Numbered from the stretch's first letter, positions 50,858 through 59,327 are shown. The stretch: 64,000 nt of DNA from Pseudodesulfovibrio portus (GCF_026000375.1 NZ_AP026708.1:870501-934500); one strand, 5' to 3'. A program made the numbers and translations. Notes: generated by a model from the letters alone, not told the origin.

Positions 50858-51363
50858 TCACCCTGATTCTGGGGGGCAACAAATCCGGCAAGTCCGACTT
50901 TGCGCTCGGTTTACCGACCAAAGGGGACAAACCGCCCCTGTTTATCGCCACTGGCAAGGCCCGCGACCTCGAATTTCGGGAGCAAATCCGGCGACACCGC
51001 ATAAATCGCGCCCCCGGCATTGAGGTCATGGAGGTTTCCCAAGGGTTGCCTCAAACGCTTCAACAGGCTAAATTGCACTTTCCGTCGCTGATTGTGGACA
51101 GCCTGGACTACTGGCTCTTCAGTTGCCGCGAGGCTGGTAGCGAGACGGAAAAAATTCAGGAATTTCTCGACGTTCTGGACGGCTGGAACGACGCGGACCT
51201 GATACTGGTCTCCTGTGAGACCGGGCTCGGCCCCCTGCCCGCAGGCAGTGAGGTCCGGGAGTTCGTACGGAGTCTCGGCGCGCTCAACCAGCGCATCGCC
51301 GCGATCGCCGACCGGGTCTACCTGGTGGCGGCCGGACTGCCGTTAACCCTGAAACAGGATTAG
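50854..51363 (+). CDS. cobU: CobU-like adenosylcobinamide kinase / guanylyltransferase
   Basis: 169 residues. P-loop LILGGNKSGKSDFAL, the guanylyltransferase His in EQIRRHRINRAPG, LIVDSLDYWLFSC and ILVSCETGLGPLP follow the CobU order. It phosphorylates adenosylcobinamide and transfers GMP in cobalamin salvage. Slightly short for the family. It starts by ATGA overlap with the CbiR-like gene and is followed after 3 bases by a DHH phosphoesterase, so these are co-transcribed. No cobalamin riboswitch was seen ahead of the pair. Confidence 0.9.
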   Translation: MITLILGGNKSGKSDFALGLPTKGDKPPLFIATGKARDLEFREQIRRHRINRAPGIEVMEVSQGLPQTLQQAKLHFPSLIVDSLDYWLFSCREAGSETEKIQEFLDVLDGWNDADLILVSCETGLGPLPAGSEVREFVRSLGALNQRIAAIADRVYLVAAGLPLTLKQD

Positions 51364-51366
51364 CTT

Positions 51367-52362
51367 GTGGCACTGTTTCGACAACTTGATGACCACGTCG
51401 ACCAACTGCTCGGCCTGCTCAACAAGGACGACAGATGGCTGATTGTCATCAACGCCGACCCGGACGCGCTGGGTTCGGCCTATGCGCTGAAACGCATCAT
51501 GACCCGCCGCGTGAACAACGCGGCCATCGCCCAGATCAATGAGATCCAGCGGCCTGACAACCTGTCCATGATCCGTTACTGCCGCATCCCGACGCAGAAA
51601 CTCATCCCGAACCTGGCGGCCCAGTTCGACAAGTTCGCGCTGGTGGATTCCCAGCCCCATCACAATCCCGAGTTCAAGGGCCTCGATTTTTCCGTGGTCA
51701 TCGACCACCATCCCCTGTCCCAGGAGAACCTGGTCACGGCGGATTTCGTGGACATCCGCCCGCAGTACGGCTCGGTCTGCACCATGATGACCGAGTACCT
51801 GTACAACATGAACATCCGCCCGGCCAAACTGCTGGCCACGGCGCTCATGTACGGCATCCGCTGCGACACCAAGACCTTTGAGCGCGAGTTCATCGACGCG
51901 GACATGGCCGCCTTCAAGTACCTGAACAAGTTCGCGGACTCCAAGCTCATGAACCGTATCAGCCGAAGCGAGTTCCACCTGGACTGGATGCGCTACATTT
52001 CCCGCGCCTTCTACAACCTGCGCCGCATCGGCAAGGGGTTGTTCGCCTACTGCGGCAACGTGGAGAACCCGGACATCCTGGTCATCGTGGCCGACTTCTT
52101 CACCCGGGTGCACGACGTGCCGTGGGTGGTGGTGTCCGGCACGGCCGACGACAAGCTGGTGTCCATCTTCCGGGGCGACGGCCAGCGGCGGAACATGGGC
52201 ACCATGGCCCAGAAGCTCATGAACGGGCTCGGCTCCGCAGGCGGCCACTCCCAGGCGGCCCGGGCCGAGGTGCCGCTCAGCGAGCTGGAGGACAAGGACC
52301 CGGAAATCTTCATGCTCAAGCGCCTCGGCCACGGCAAGAAGGGCGAGATCAGAAGAATCTAG
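51367..52362 (+). CDS. DHH-family phosphoesterase (NrnA/RecJ-like)
   Basis: 331 residues. Domain one has INADPDALGSAYAL, DFSVVIDHHPLS and IRCDTKTF; domain two ends with the DHHA1 motif GSAGGHSQAARAEV. NrnA-type members hydrolyse nanoRNA and pAp. The usual His four residues ahead of the first Asp of DxD in motif I appears replaced by Val, while the DHH and later motifs are kept. GTG 51367 is the start, 3 bases after cobU. Substrate is uncertain. Confidence 0.85.
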   Translation: MALFRQLDDHVDQLLGLLNKDDRWLIVINADPDALGSAYALKRIMTRRVNNAAIAQINEIQRPDNLSMIRYCRIPTQKLIPNLAAQFDKFALVDSQPHHNPEFKGLDFSVVIDHHPLSQENLVTADFVDIRPQYGSVCTMMTEYLYNMNIRPAKLLATALMYGIRCDTKTFEREFIDADMAAFKYLNKFADSKLMNRISRSEFHLDWMRYISRAFYNLRRIGKGLFAYCGNVENPDILVIVADFFTRVHDVPWVVVSGTADDKLVSIFRGDGQRRNMGTMAQKLMNGLGSAGGHSQAARAEVPLSELEDKDPEIFMLKRLGHGKKGEIRRI

Positions 52363-52506
52363 CCGCTTCACGAAATTGACGACAAGACCATCCCGGGCCT
52401 GGGCGCACCTGCGCTCCGGCCCGATTTTTCATGCGGGACCGCGCCCGTCCGCACTGGCAGGTTCCGCCGTTTTTCTGTAGAAAGACCGAAACCAAAGAGA
52501 GCACCC

Positions 52507-55149
52507 ATGTCCATCAAAGAACGTCTGAATCTCGATACCGAACCCGTCTACCTCATCGACGGCACCGCCCTGCTCTACCGCGCCTTTTACGCCCGCGCCG
52601 ACCTGTCGCGCTCGGACGGCTTCCCGACCAACGCCATCAACACGGTCATGCGCGTGCTCATGAACCTGCTCAAGGACGAGCGCCCCAGCCACGTGGCCTT
52701 TCTCATGGACGGCAAGGGCCCGACCTTCCGCAACGAGGTGTACGGCGACTACAAGGCCAACCGCCCGGCCATGCCCGAGCCCCTGGTCGAGCAGGTGGAG
52801 CCGGTGCGCCGGGGCGTGGAGCTCCTCGGCCTGCCGCTGATGGTCACGGACGGCGTGGAGGCGGACGACTGCATCTGCGCCCTGGCCAACCGCTACAAGA
52901 CGGACCGCCCGGTGATCATCCTGGCCTCGGACAAGGACATCAAGCAGTGCCTGGACGACAACGTGGTCATGGTCAGCCAGCACGGGCGCAAGGAGACCAT
53001 CCACACCCTGGAGTCCTTCCGCGAGGCCGAGGGCATGGAGCCCGACACCTGGCCGGATTTCCAGGCCGTGATCGGCGACTCGGCGGACAACATCCCCGGC
53101 ATCCCCAAGATCGGCCCGGTCACGGCGCGCAAGATTTTCGCGGCCACCGGCCCCACGCTGGAGGAGCTGCGCGACAACATCGGCCAGCTCCCGGACAAGC
53201 TGCGCGAGAAGGTCGAGCCCGAACTGGACAATGTGTTCACCTACCGCGAGCTGACGCGCATGAAGCTCGACTCCTGCGACACCCCCGTCGAGGACTTCGC
53301 GGTCAGGGACATGGACCCGGACGCGCTGGCCGCGTTCTTCGAGGAGTATGAACTGCGCGGGTTGCAGCGCAGCATGCCCCGCCCGCAGAAGTCGGCCCCG
53401 ACCGCAGCGGCGAAACCCGCGTCCCCGGCCGGTGACGGCGGCATGCTCTCCCTGTTCGGCGACGCGCCCGCGAAGGAGAAGGCCGAGGAACCCATGGCCG
53501 TGACCGAGATCAGGGACGCGGCGGCCCTGCCCAACCTGGGCGGCGAGGACGTGGGCCTGACCTTTGCGGACGACGCATTTTTCATCGGCCTGAACGACAC
53601 GGACTACCGCTACACAGGACCGGCGGCGGACCTGGTGCGCGCGGTGGAGCATGCCTCGATCATCGCCACGCCCTCGGTGCAGGACCTGCTCCGGGCGGAC
53701 GACGCCTGGGGCCACATCCTGCCCAGCCAGTGGTTCGACCTGAGCCTGGCCGCGTACCTGCTCGATCCGGAGTCGCGCAACTACACCTGGACGCGGCTCA
53801 AGCAGTCCATGTTCCAGGACGGGCGCAGCGAGTTTGCGGACGTATCCCGCGACCTGCACCCGCAATCCGAGGGGCTGGCCGCCCTGGCCTACATGCGCGG
53901 CATCGAGGGCCAGGTGCGCGGCGCGGAACTGAACCCGCTCATGCGCGACCTTGAGCTGCCGCTCATCCCGGTGCTGGTGTCCATGGAACAGGCGGGCATC
54001 TCGGTGGACCTCGACGCATTCCGCGCCTTTCTCGACGACGTGTCCGAGCAGCTGTCCGGGCTGACCCGGTCCATCATCGAGATGGCGGGCGAGGAGTTCA
54101 ACATCCGGTCCAGCCAGCAGCTGGCCGTGGTCCTGTTCGATCAGTTGGGCATCAAGGCGGGCTCCAAGACCAGCACGGGGTTGCGCTCCACGGCCAACCA
54201 GGTGCTGGAGAAAATCCGCGACCAGCACCCCATTGTCGAGGCGGTCCTGGAATACCGGATGCTGGAAAAACTGCGCTCCACCTACCTGGAACCCCTGCCC
54301 AAGCTGGTGGACAAGGATTCGAGGCTGCACACCCATTTCAACCAGTTGTCCACGGCCACCGGGCGGCTCTCAAGCTCCCAGCCCAATCTGCAGAACATCC
54401 CCATTCGCGGGGTGCACGGCCCGAGGATGCGCGCCTGCTTCAACGCGGCGGACAACAACCTGCTGGCTGCGGCGGACTATTCCCAAATTGAGCTGCGCGT
54501 GCTGGCCCATTTCTCCAAGGACCCGGCGCTCATCGACGCCTTCCGCCACGACGAGGACATCCACGCGCGCACGGCCGCGCTCCTCAACGACAAGGCCGTG
54601 GAAGAGGTCACCACCGAGGAACGGCGCGGGGCCAAGACCATCAACTTCGGCCTGATCTACGGCATGGGCGTGCAGAAGCTGGCCCGCGAGCTCAAGATCA
54701 CCCAGAACGAGGCCAAGGATTTCACGGACAAGTACTTCGAGAAGATGGCCACCCTCAAGGCGTACTACGACACCATCGTGGAGGACGCCCAAAAACACGG
54801 CTTCGTCACCACCCTCGCCGGACGCCGCCGCCTGCTCCCGGAGCTCCACTCCCGCAACAACCAACTCGCCTCCCAGGCAAAACGCCAGGCCGTAAACACG
54901 GTCATCCAGGGCTCAGCCGCCGACATAATAAAAATGGCCATGGTCGCGGCCCACAAGGACAAACAACTCCAAGAACTCGGCGCCCAACTCATCCTCCAGG
55001 TCCACGATGAACTCATAGTAGAAGCCCCGGCAGCCAACATCGAGGCCGCCGGAGCAAGGCTGAAACAAATCATGCAGGAAGTAGCGAAACTGGACGTCCC
55101 GCTCAAGGTGGATTTAGGGGTTGGGAAGAACTGGGCTGAGGCGCATTAG
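52507..55149 (+). CDS. polA: DNA polymerase I
   Basis: 880 residues. 5'-3' exonuclease (~1-290: YLIDGTALLYRAFYAR, FLMDGKGPTFRN, EADDCI, SADNIPGIPKIGP), an Ala/Pro-rich linker (~300-330), a proofreading-like domain (~335-500) without the catalytic DxE residues (GLTFADDAFFIGLND), then the polymerase: motif A AADYSQIELRVLAHFS, motif B RRGAKTINFGLIYGMG, motif C ILQVHDELIVEAP. Fills gaps in repair and Okazaki fragment processing; it probably cannot proofread. The last ~350 bases use more A-ending codons than the rest. An imperfect hairpin follows at 55165. Confidence 0.97.
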   Translation: MSIKERLNLDTEPVYLIDGTALLYRAFYARADLSRSDGFPTNAINTVMRVLMNLLKDERPSHVAFLMDGKGPTFRNEVYGDYKANRPAMPEPLVEQVEPVRRGVELLGLPLMVTDGVEADDCICALANRYKTDRPVIILASDKDIKQCLDDNVVMVSQHGRKETIHTLESFREAEGMEPDTWPDFQAVIGDSADNIPGIPKIGPVTARKIFAATGPTLEELRDNIGQLPDKLREKVEPELDNVFTYRELTRMKLDSCDTPVEDFAVRDMDPDALAAFFEEYELRGLQRSMPRPQKSAPTAAAKPASPAGDGGMLSLFGDAPAKEKAEEPMAVTEIRDAAALPNLGGEDVGLTFADDAFFIGLNDTDYRYTGPAADLVRAVEHASIIATPSVQDLLRADDAWGHILPSQWFDLSLAAYLLDPESRNYTWTRLKQSMFQDGRSEFADVSRDLHPQSEGLAALAYMRGIEGQVRGAELNPLMRDLELPLIPVLVSMEQAGISVDLDAFRAFLDDVSEQLSGLTRSIIEMAGEEFNIRSSQQLAVVLFDQLGIKAGSKTSTGLRSTANQVLEKIRDQHPIVEAVLEYRMLEKLRSTYLEPLPKLVDKDSRLHTHFNQLSTATGRLSSSQPNLQNIPIRGVHGPRMRACFNAADNNLLAAADYSQIELRVLAHFSKDPALIDAFRHDEDIHARTAALLNDKAVEEVTTEERRGAKTINFGLIYGMGVQKLARELKITQNEAKDFTDKYFEKMATLKAYYDTIVEDAQKHGFVTTLAGRRRLLPELHSRNNQLASQAKRQAVNTVIQGSAADIIKMAMVAAHKDKQLQELGAQLILQVHDELIVEAPAANIEAAGARLKQIMQEVAKLDVPLKVDLGVGKNWAEAH

Positions 55150-55164
55150 ATGGCAATCCCCTAG

Positions 55165-55202
55165 GTCAAAAGTACCCGATCTCAAGATTGGGCACTTTTG
55201 AC
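55165..55202. terminator. hairpin between polA and the AT-rich orphan gene
   Basis: GTCAAAAGTACCCGATCT and AGATTGGGCACTTTTGAC form an 18-base stem with one mismatch, one G-T wobble and a 2-base loop. The convergent position suggests a bidirectional terminator; T tracts are inside the stem. Confidence 0.55.
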
Positions 55203-55219
55203 TGACTAAATGATATTAT

Positions 55220-56197
55220 TCAAAATAACGTCCCTTGCTTAGAGCCCCCTGACAACAGATCTTCAACAGCTTTCAGGACTACAGATTCGACATCAATAGC
55301 TCCTTCACGCTTATCGCCGATCCCCATGACGTAATATTCCTTATCTAATCCCTCGATAATCATATTTATTTGAAGAGGAAGCCGAGTGGTCACTTCTTTG
55401 ATACCTGCCGCTTTAACGGCCGAGTATAGCTGTTGCTTGCTTGCACCATTAAGCATTTTGGTCGAGGCAGAAAATTTTGCTTTCCCTTTCTTAACAGTAA
55501 CGAAAACTTTATCTAGGGATACTCCTAATATTTCGTACTCATCGTCAATATAAATAGTTTGAACGCTCTTTAGATCAATATCTTTGTATAAGTCCTTCAT
55601 TTCATCTTTATTCAATGGGGCCTCAATAGCTGGCAATGAAATGATATCATCCTTTGTTAACGAATTAGCCAACGCCCGCATCGGCTCGTTAATTTTTGGC
55701 AGTTCTTCGATTAATTTTTCGGCTATGTTGGCAAATCTTTGTTTAGTTTCCTCATCTTTAGCTTTCTTTTTTATTTCAGATATAACTGAAAGCCCATTCA
55801 TTCCACAAAGTGTAGAGCACAATATTAATATTGCGTATATAGCTTGTTCACCAGTCATATTTTGAACTGCCCCTCCAAATAAATAATCGAGCAAAATATC
55901 AACTACAGTTGACCCTTCATTTACTTTTACTCTAACTTTCACATCCGAGATCATTCGTTTCTGCTCACTTCTTGGCACGTCTTGAGTGCATGAACGTATT
56001 ATTGACCTCGCATTCTTCTGGAGCAATACAATAAATTTTGCCAAACCATAATCAACATAACCTTTATGTTCATCACCATTGATTGTTATGGTACAGATAA
56101 AATCATCAGAAATTTCCACTTCATCAATTTCAATTTCCTGATTTAGAAGGGCAACGGCAGAATCAATGAAGCCATCAATAGATTGGATAGCCACCAT
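55220..56197 (-). CDS. AT-rich orphan protein of unknown function (325 aa)
   Basis: Base composition and codon use are clearly more AT-rich than every neighbour, so recent transfer is likely. N-terminal ~120 residues are mixed (VAIQSIDGFIDSAVALLNQE, FICTITINGDEHKGYVDYG, VKVNEGSTVVDILLDYLFGG). A possible membrane-active or buried hydrophobic segment (YAILILCSTLCGMNGLSVIS) is followed by a charged helix (KKKAKDEETKQRFANIAEKL), and a beta-rich C-terminal half (FVTVKKGKAKFSAS, QINMIIEGLDKEYYVMGIGD). No family recognised. ATG 56197 with AGGAGTTTGC. Alone beside polA, it could be an anti-phage or other accessory gene; that is speculation. Confidence 0.8.
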   Translation of the reverse strand: MVAIQSIDGFIDSAVALLNQEIEIDEVEISDDFICTITINGDEHKGYVDYGLAKFIVLLQKNARSIIRSCTQDVPRSEQKRMISDVKVRVKVNEGSTVVDILLDYLFGGAVQNMTGEQAIYAILILCSTLCGMNGLSVISEIKKKAKDEETKQRFANIAEKLIEELPKINEPMRALANSLTKDDIISLPAIEAPLNKDEMKDLYKDIDLKSVQTIYIDDEYEILGVSLDKVFVTVKKGKAKFSASTKMLNGASKQQLYSAVKAAGIKEVTTRLPLQINMIIEGLDKEYYVMGIGDKREGAIDVESVVLKAVEDLLSGGSKQGTLF

Positions 56198-56583
56198 GCA
56201 AACTCCTATTTTAACAGCATTCACGCATAGCGAATAATCAATATTACACTTTCGTCGCCACCGCAACACACTATGCCGTTTCTGTTTATTCAGTTACCAA
56301 TATAGCCATCTTCCCTCCCCAGCCTTAGAAGCTGACGGGGCGGCGAAGCGGCTCTCTCGAAACCCGGAGCGAAGCGACTGTTTCGGGAGCGCAGCCGCTC
56401 CGATCAGATTCTTGGGCCGGGGAGGACAGGCGGCCGCGCTACCAAAGCCGCATTTTTTTTGGTTCTTTTTTGGGGCGGCCCAGCCAAAAAAGAACCCCGC
56501 CGGGAGGGCAACAAAAAAAGCGGAGGAGCGCCAGCGACGGCTCTTCCCCCTCTTCCCAAAAGCCGCAGGCTTCCCCTCTCCCA
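56198..56583. repeat. non-coding, low-complexity and palindrome-rich spacer
   Basis: No convincing gene. It holds an AT-rich leader of the orphan gene, then GC-rich inverted sequences around 56325-56400 (GCGAAGCGGCT...GCAGCCGCT, with GAAACCCGGAG/CGACTGTTTCGGG between), then runs of T8, T6 and A6-A7 at 56452-56520 and purine/pyrimidine-biased tracts. The long open frame across it on the minus strand has biased, repetitive codons and is probably spurious. Confidence 0.5.
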
Positions 56584-56608
56584 TAAAAAAAGCCCCGCAT
56601 AACGGGGC
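56584..56608 (-). terminator. terminator of the solute-binding-protein gene
   Basis: On the minus strand GCCCCG pairs with CGGGGC (loop TTATG), followed by T7, 23 bases after the stop at 56631. Confidence 0.85.
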
Positions 56609-56630
56609 CTTCCTTTTCTCTTCAAAAAAA

Positions 56631-57440
56631 CTACCGCGCAGGGTGCGTATACTTCGCCACAATCTCCGCGATCCTGCCAGACTCCCTCATCTCAAGAATA
56701 ATCTCATTAAACTCCGACAAAATCCCGACCAGCGGGGATTTTTTGCTTATCAGCAGATGAAACGGCATGGGATCAAACGTCACATCCGTTTCCACAATCT
56801 CATCACGCCCCACATCAGTGGCATTAATATCCGCCCAAGCAGCCACCGGCCACTCAATAACAATATCACCCCGCTTTACGGCCAGCATCCGCCACACCGA
56901 CTTGAGAAGCGGGGTCTCGTAAATCTTGATACCGCGCGACCGGATGTTCCGGTCGTTCCAACTGTTGCTGTTATACGTGACCACGGTCAGGCCGCCCGCC
57001 TTGATGTCGTCGAGCGTCTTCATGTTCCGGATAAAGTCGAGCCTGGGGTGGCCCTTGTAGGTGAAGACGTTCAACTGCTTCAGGTAAAAGGGGTCCGGGT
57101 GGGTGGCCGCGTACTCCAGCCGATCCGGGGTGGGCACCGTGATCATGGCCCCGGTCTCGCCCGCCTCCACATTGCACTGGCAGCGTCCCCAGGGGAACTC
57201 CCGCCAGCGGGTCTCCACGCCCATCTTGCCCAGCGCCTCGGTCACGATGTCATAAAAAAACCCGGTCATTTCGCCTGTTTCCATACGGGAAAAGAACGGC
57301 CAATAGTCCGGGTAATCAATGACCAGAACCGCGCCCGCCCCGCTCGCCGGCTGGCAGAGCAGGAGGACGCACAGGAAACATGCGGCGAGAAACCGTCCCG
57401 CCGCCCGAAGCCTGAAAGCCATGAAAACGCATTTGTCCAT
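56631..57440 (-). CDS. periplasmic solute-binding protein, family 3 (amino-acid type)
   Basis: 269 residues. Signal sequence AGRFLAACFLCVLLLCQPAS with cleavage near ASG-A. The mature part follows the SBP_bac_3 pattern: YWPFFSRMETGEMTGFFYDIV, GGLTVVTYNSNSWNDRNIRS in outline, and KKSPLVGILSEFNEIILEM then GRIAEIVAKYT. Without permease or ATPase neighbours it could feed a distant ABC importer or act as a sensor-type binding protein, as is frequent in Desulfovibrio. The start Met at 57440 is only 6 bases after a predicted -10; Met 57422 is an alternative. Confidence 0.85.
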   Translation of the reverse strand: MDKCVFMAFRLRAAGRFLAACFLCVLLLCQPASGAGAVLVIDYPDYWPFFSRMETGEMTGFFYDIVTEALGKMGVETRWREFPWGRCQCNVEAGETGAMITVPTPDRLEYAATHPDPFYLKQLNVFTYKGHPRLDFIRNMKTLDDIKAGGLTVVTYNSNSWNDRNIRSRGIKIYETPLLKSVWRMLAVKRGDIVIEWPVAAWADINATDVGRDEIVETDVTFDPMPFHLLISKKSPLVGILSEFNEIILEMRESGRIAEIVAKYTHPAR

Positions 57441-57446
57441 AACTAT

Positions 57447-57474
57447 AGAGTACCACACACTATTGCCCTGTCAA
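57447..57474 (-). promoter_or_regulatory. promoter of the solute-binding-protein gene
   Basis: Minus strand TTGACA (57469-57474), 16-bp spacer, TACTCT (57447-57452), six bases before ATG 57440. Confidence 0.55.
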
Positions 57475-57579
57475 TGATTTGAACGGGGTATGGACACAAC
57501 TTCACGCCCCTGTTGACGGAGCGCCCCCCAACCCGTAATTTACCGCCAGTGACAACTGCACCTTATGGAGGAAAAAGGG

Positions 57580-57867
57580 ATGTCCGATAAAAAATGCAGG
57601 GAAAACCCCATGGCCGGGGTGCCCCTGGGTATCAACTTCACCACCTTCGTCTACTCCCTGTCCTCGTCGGCCATGGTCGCCCTGGGCGAGGCCGCCGATC
57701 CCACCACCGGGAAGACCGAATTCCAGCCCCAGCTCGCCAAGCACACCATCGACGTGCTCGGCATGCTCAAGGACAAGTTCGACAAGGGGTTGGAAGACGA
57801 TGAAAAGAAACTGCTGTGCGACGTGGTGTATAACCTGCGCATGTCGTACGTGAACAAGTCCAAATAG
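57580..57867 (+). CDS. DUF1844 family protein
   Basis: 95 residues matching the DUF1844 pattern: INFTTFVYSLSSSAMVALGE, then AKHTIDVLGMLKDKFDKGL and LLCDVVYNLRMSYVN. Members are small helical proteins of unknown function found widely in delta- and related bacteria, often near energy or folate genes. ATG 57580 has GGAGG ten bases upstream. It precedes the argC gene with a long palindromic repeat in between. Confidence 0.9.
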   Translation: MSDKKCRENPMAGVPLGINFTTFVYSLSSSAMVALGEAADPTTGKTEFQPQLAKHTIDVLGMLKDKFDKGLEDDEKKLLCDVVYNLRMSYVNKSK

Positions 57868-58038
57868 GGCTGTTCATAGCAGCCCGATTGCGGCGTTAAG
57901 TGAATTGTAAGCGAGGCACGAGCATACAAGATCTTATGCCTCAGGTATGGAAGGTAAAAACAATCCTCAACGTAGCGTTTACTACGCCTGCGGTTGTTTT
58001 TACCTTCCGCCTGGCACTCGAACTACTCTGAACAGCCC
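57867..58038. repeat. dispersed palindromic element, family 2, long copy
   Basis: Bounded by perfect 10-bp inverted ends GGGCTGTTCA/TGAACAGCCC. An inner palindrome GGAAGGTAAAAACAA...TTGTTTTTACCTTCC with a CGTAG/CTACG centre fills the right half. It begins on the last base of the DUF1844 stop codon. The same end motif bounds 59118-59243. Confidence 0.8.
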
Positions 58039-58063
58039 TAATAAATTTAGACAAGGAAACCCA

Positions 58064-59116
58064 ATGCCCCACATCATCAAGGCCGGACTGGTCGGCGTGA
58101 CCGGCTACACCGGCATGGAACTGGCCCGGCTCATGACCCACCACTCCTCCATGGAGCTGGTGCGCGTCACCTCCAGAAAGGAGGCGGGCAAAAAACTCGC
58201 CGACATCTACCCGTTCCTGAACCGGCTGCCGCTGGGCGATCTCGTCATCACCCGGCCCGACCCGGCGGACCTGGCCGAGTGCGACGTGGTCTTCCTGGCC
58301 GTTCCGCACAAGACCGCCATGGAAATCGCCGCCCTGCTGCTGGACGAAGGCGTCAAGGTGGTGGACCTGTCCGCGGACTTCCGCATCAACGACAAGGCCA
58401 CCTATGAGAAGTGGTACGACGTGGAGCACACCCGGTCCGAACTGCTCTCCGAGGCGGTCTACGGGCTGCCCGAACTCTACCTCGACCGGATCATGGGCGC
58501 GCGGCTCATCGCCAACCCCGGTTGCTACCCGACCTCGGCCATCCTCGGCCTGGCCCCGGCGCTGTCCGGCAGCCTGGTGGAGACCGGCGACATCGTGGTG
58601 GACGCCAAGTCCGGCGCATCCGGCGCAGGGCGCGGCGCCAAGGTGGGCACCCTGTTCTGCGAGGTGGCCGACAACTTCCGCGCCTACGGGTTGCCCACCC
58701 ACCGGCACACCCCGGAGATCGAGCAGGAAGTGTCCAAGCTGGCGGGCGCGGACGTCACCGTGTCCTTCAACACCCACCTGCTGCCCATCGACCGGGGCAT
58801 CCTGTCCACCATCTACACCAAGCTCAAGGCGGACGCGGACCTCGACGCGATCCACGCGGCCTATACCGAGTTCTACGCGGACAAGCCCATGGTGCGCGTG
58901 CTGCCCAAGGGCCAGCTGCCGGAGACGAGATACGTGCGCGGCACGGTCTTCTGCGACATCGGCCTGGTGGTCGACCCCCGGACCGGACGGTTGATCATCC
59001 TGTCCGCCATCGACAACCTCTGCCGGGGCGCGTCCGGACAGGCGCTCATGAACGCCAACCTCATCTGCGGCCTGGACATTGACGAGGGGCTGCCCATGGC
59101 TCCCCTCATGCCCTAG
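58064..59116 (+). CDS. argC: N-acetyl-gamma-glutamyl-phosphate reductase
   Basis: 350 residues. Reduces N-acetylglutamyl phosphate with NADPH in arginine synthesis. NADP-binding GVTGYTGMELARL, DLSADFRI, catalytic Cys in ANPGCYPTSAILGL, and HRHTPEIEQEV in the C-terminal domain are all present. The ATG at 58064 has AAGGAAA upstream. Other arg genes are absent here, so argC is not in an arg cluster. A family-2 repeat follows the stop. Confidence 0.96.
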   Translation: MPHIIKAGLVGVTGYTGMELARLMTHHSSMELVRVTSRKEAGKKLADIYPFLNRLPLGDLVITRPDPADLAECDVVFLAVPHKTAMEIAALLLDEGVKVVDLSADFRINDKATYEKWYDVEHTRSELLSEAVYGLPELYLDRIMGARLIANPGCYPTSAILGLAPALSGSLVETGDIVVDAKSGASGAGRGAKVGTLFCEVADNFRAYGLPTHRHTPEIEQEVSKLAGADVTVSFNTHLLPIDRGILSTIYTKLKADADLDAIHAAYTEFYADKPMVRVLPKGQLPETRYVRGTVFCDIGLVVDPRTGRLIILSAIDNLCRGASGQALMNANLICGLDIDEGLPMAPLMP

Positions 59117-59117
59117 C

Positions 59118-59243
59118 CCAGGCTGTTGAAAAACGGCGATCTGCGGCGTTGCTTCAAAAAGTTCAAACCCTTGCGTACGAGGAGTACGCTTCGGCCTTGA
59201 ACTTTTTTCGCGCCTTGCATCTCACCTTTTTTGAACAGCCTGG
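59118..59243. repeat. dispersed palindromic element, family 2, second copy
   Basis: Ends CCAGGCTGTT(G)AA / TT(G)AACAGCCTGG. Inside are AAAAAGTTCAA and TTGAACTTTTTT arms around GTAC-GAGGA-GTAC. The sequence TCGGCCTTGAACTTTTT is shared exactly with the hairpin at 11207-11259. It follows argC by one or two bases. Confidence 0.85.
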
Positions 59244-59292
59244 ATGATTGACTGGCTCAACAGCCAGTCTCCGGGATTCAAAACAAAAAAAT

Positions 59293-59326
59293 AACGGCCT
59301 TCCTCGTGGAAGGCCTTTTCTTTTTC
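59293..59326 (+). terminator. terminator downstream of argC and repeat
   Basis: GGCCTTCC pairs with GGAAGGCC (4-base loop), followed by TTTTCTTTTT. Confidence 0.8.
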
Positions 59327-59327
59327 G

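Noticed and set aside
52507-55149. Active proofreading domain in polA
   Set aside because: The proofreading-like region lacks the DxE catalytic residues, so it is treated as degenerate.
56294-56662. Long minus-strand open frame (122 codons) in the spacer before the solute-binding-protein gene
   Set aside because: It runs through A/T tracts, palindromes and a terminator, has no ribosome site and shows repetitive low-complexity composition; judged spurious.
57867-58038. Possible miniature transposon (MITE) or attenuator before argC
   Set aside because: The inverted ends suggest a mobile origin, but no target-site duplication could be confirmed and no transposase is present; kept only as a repeat.
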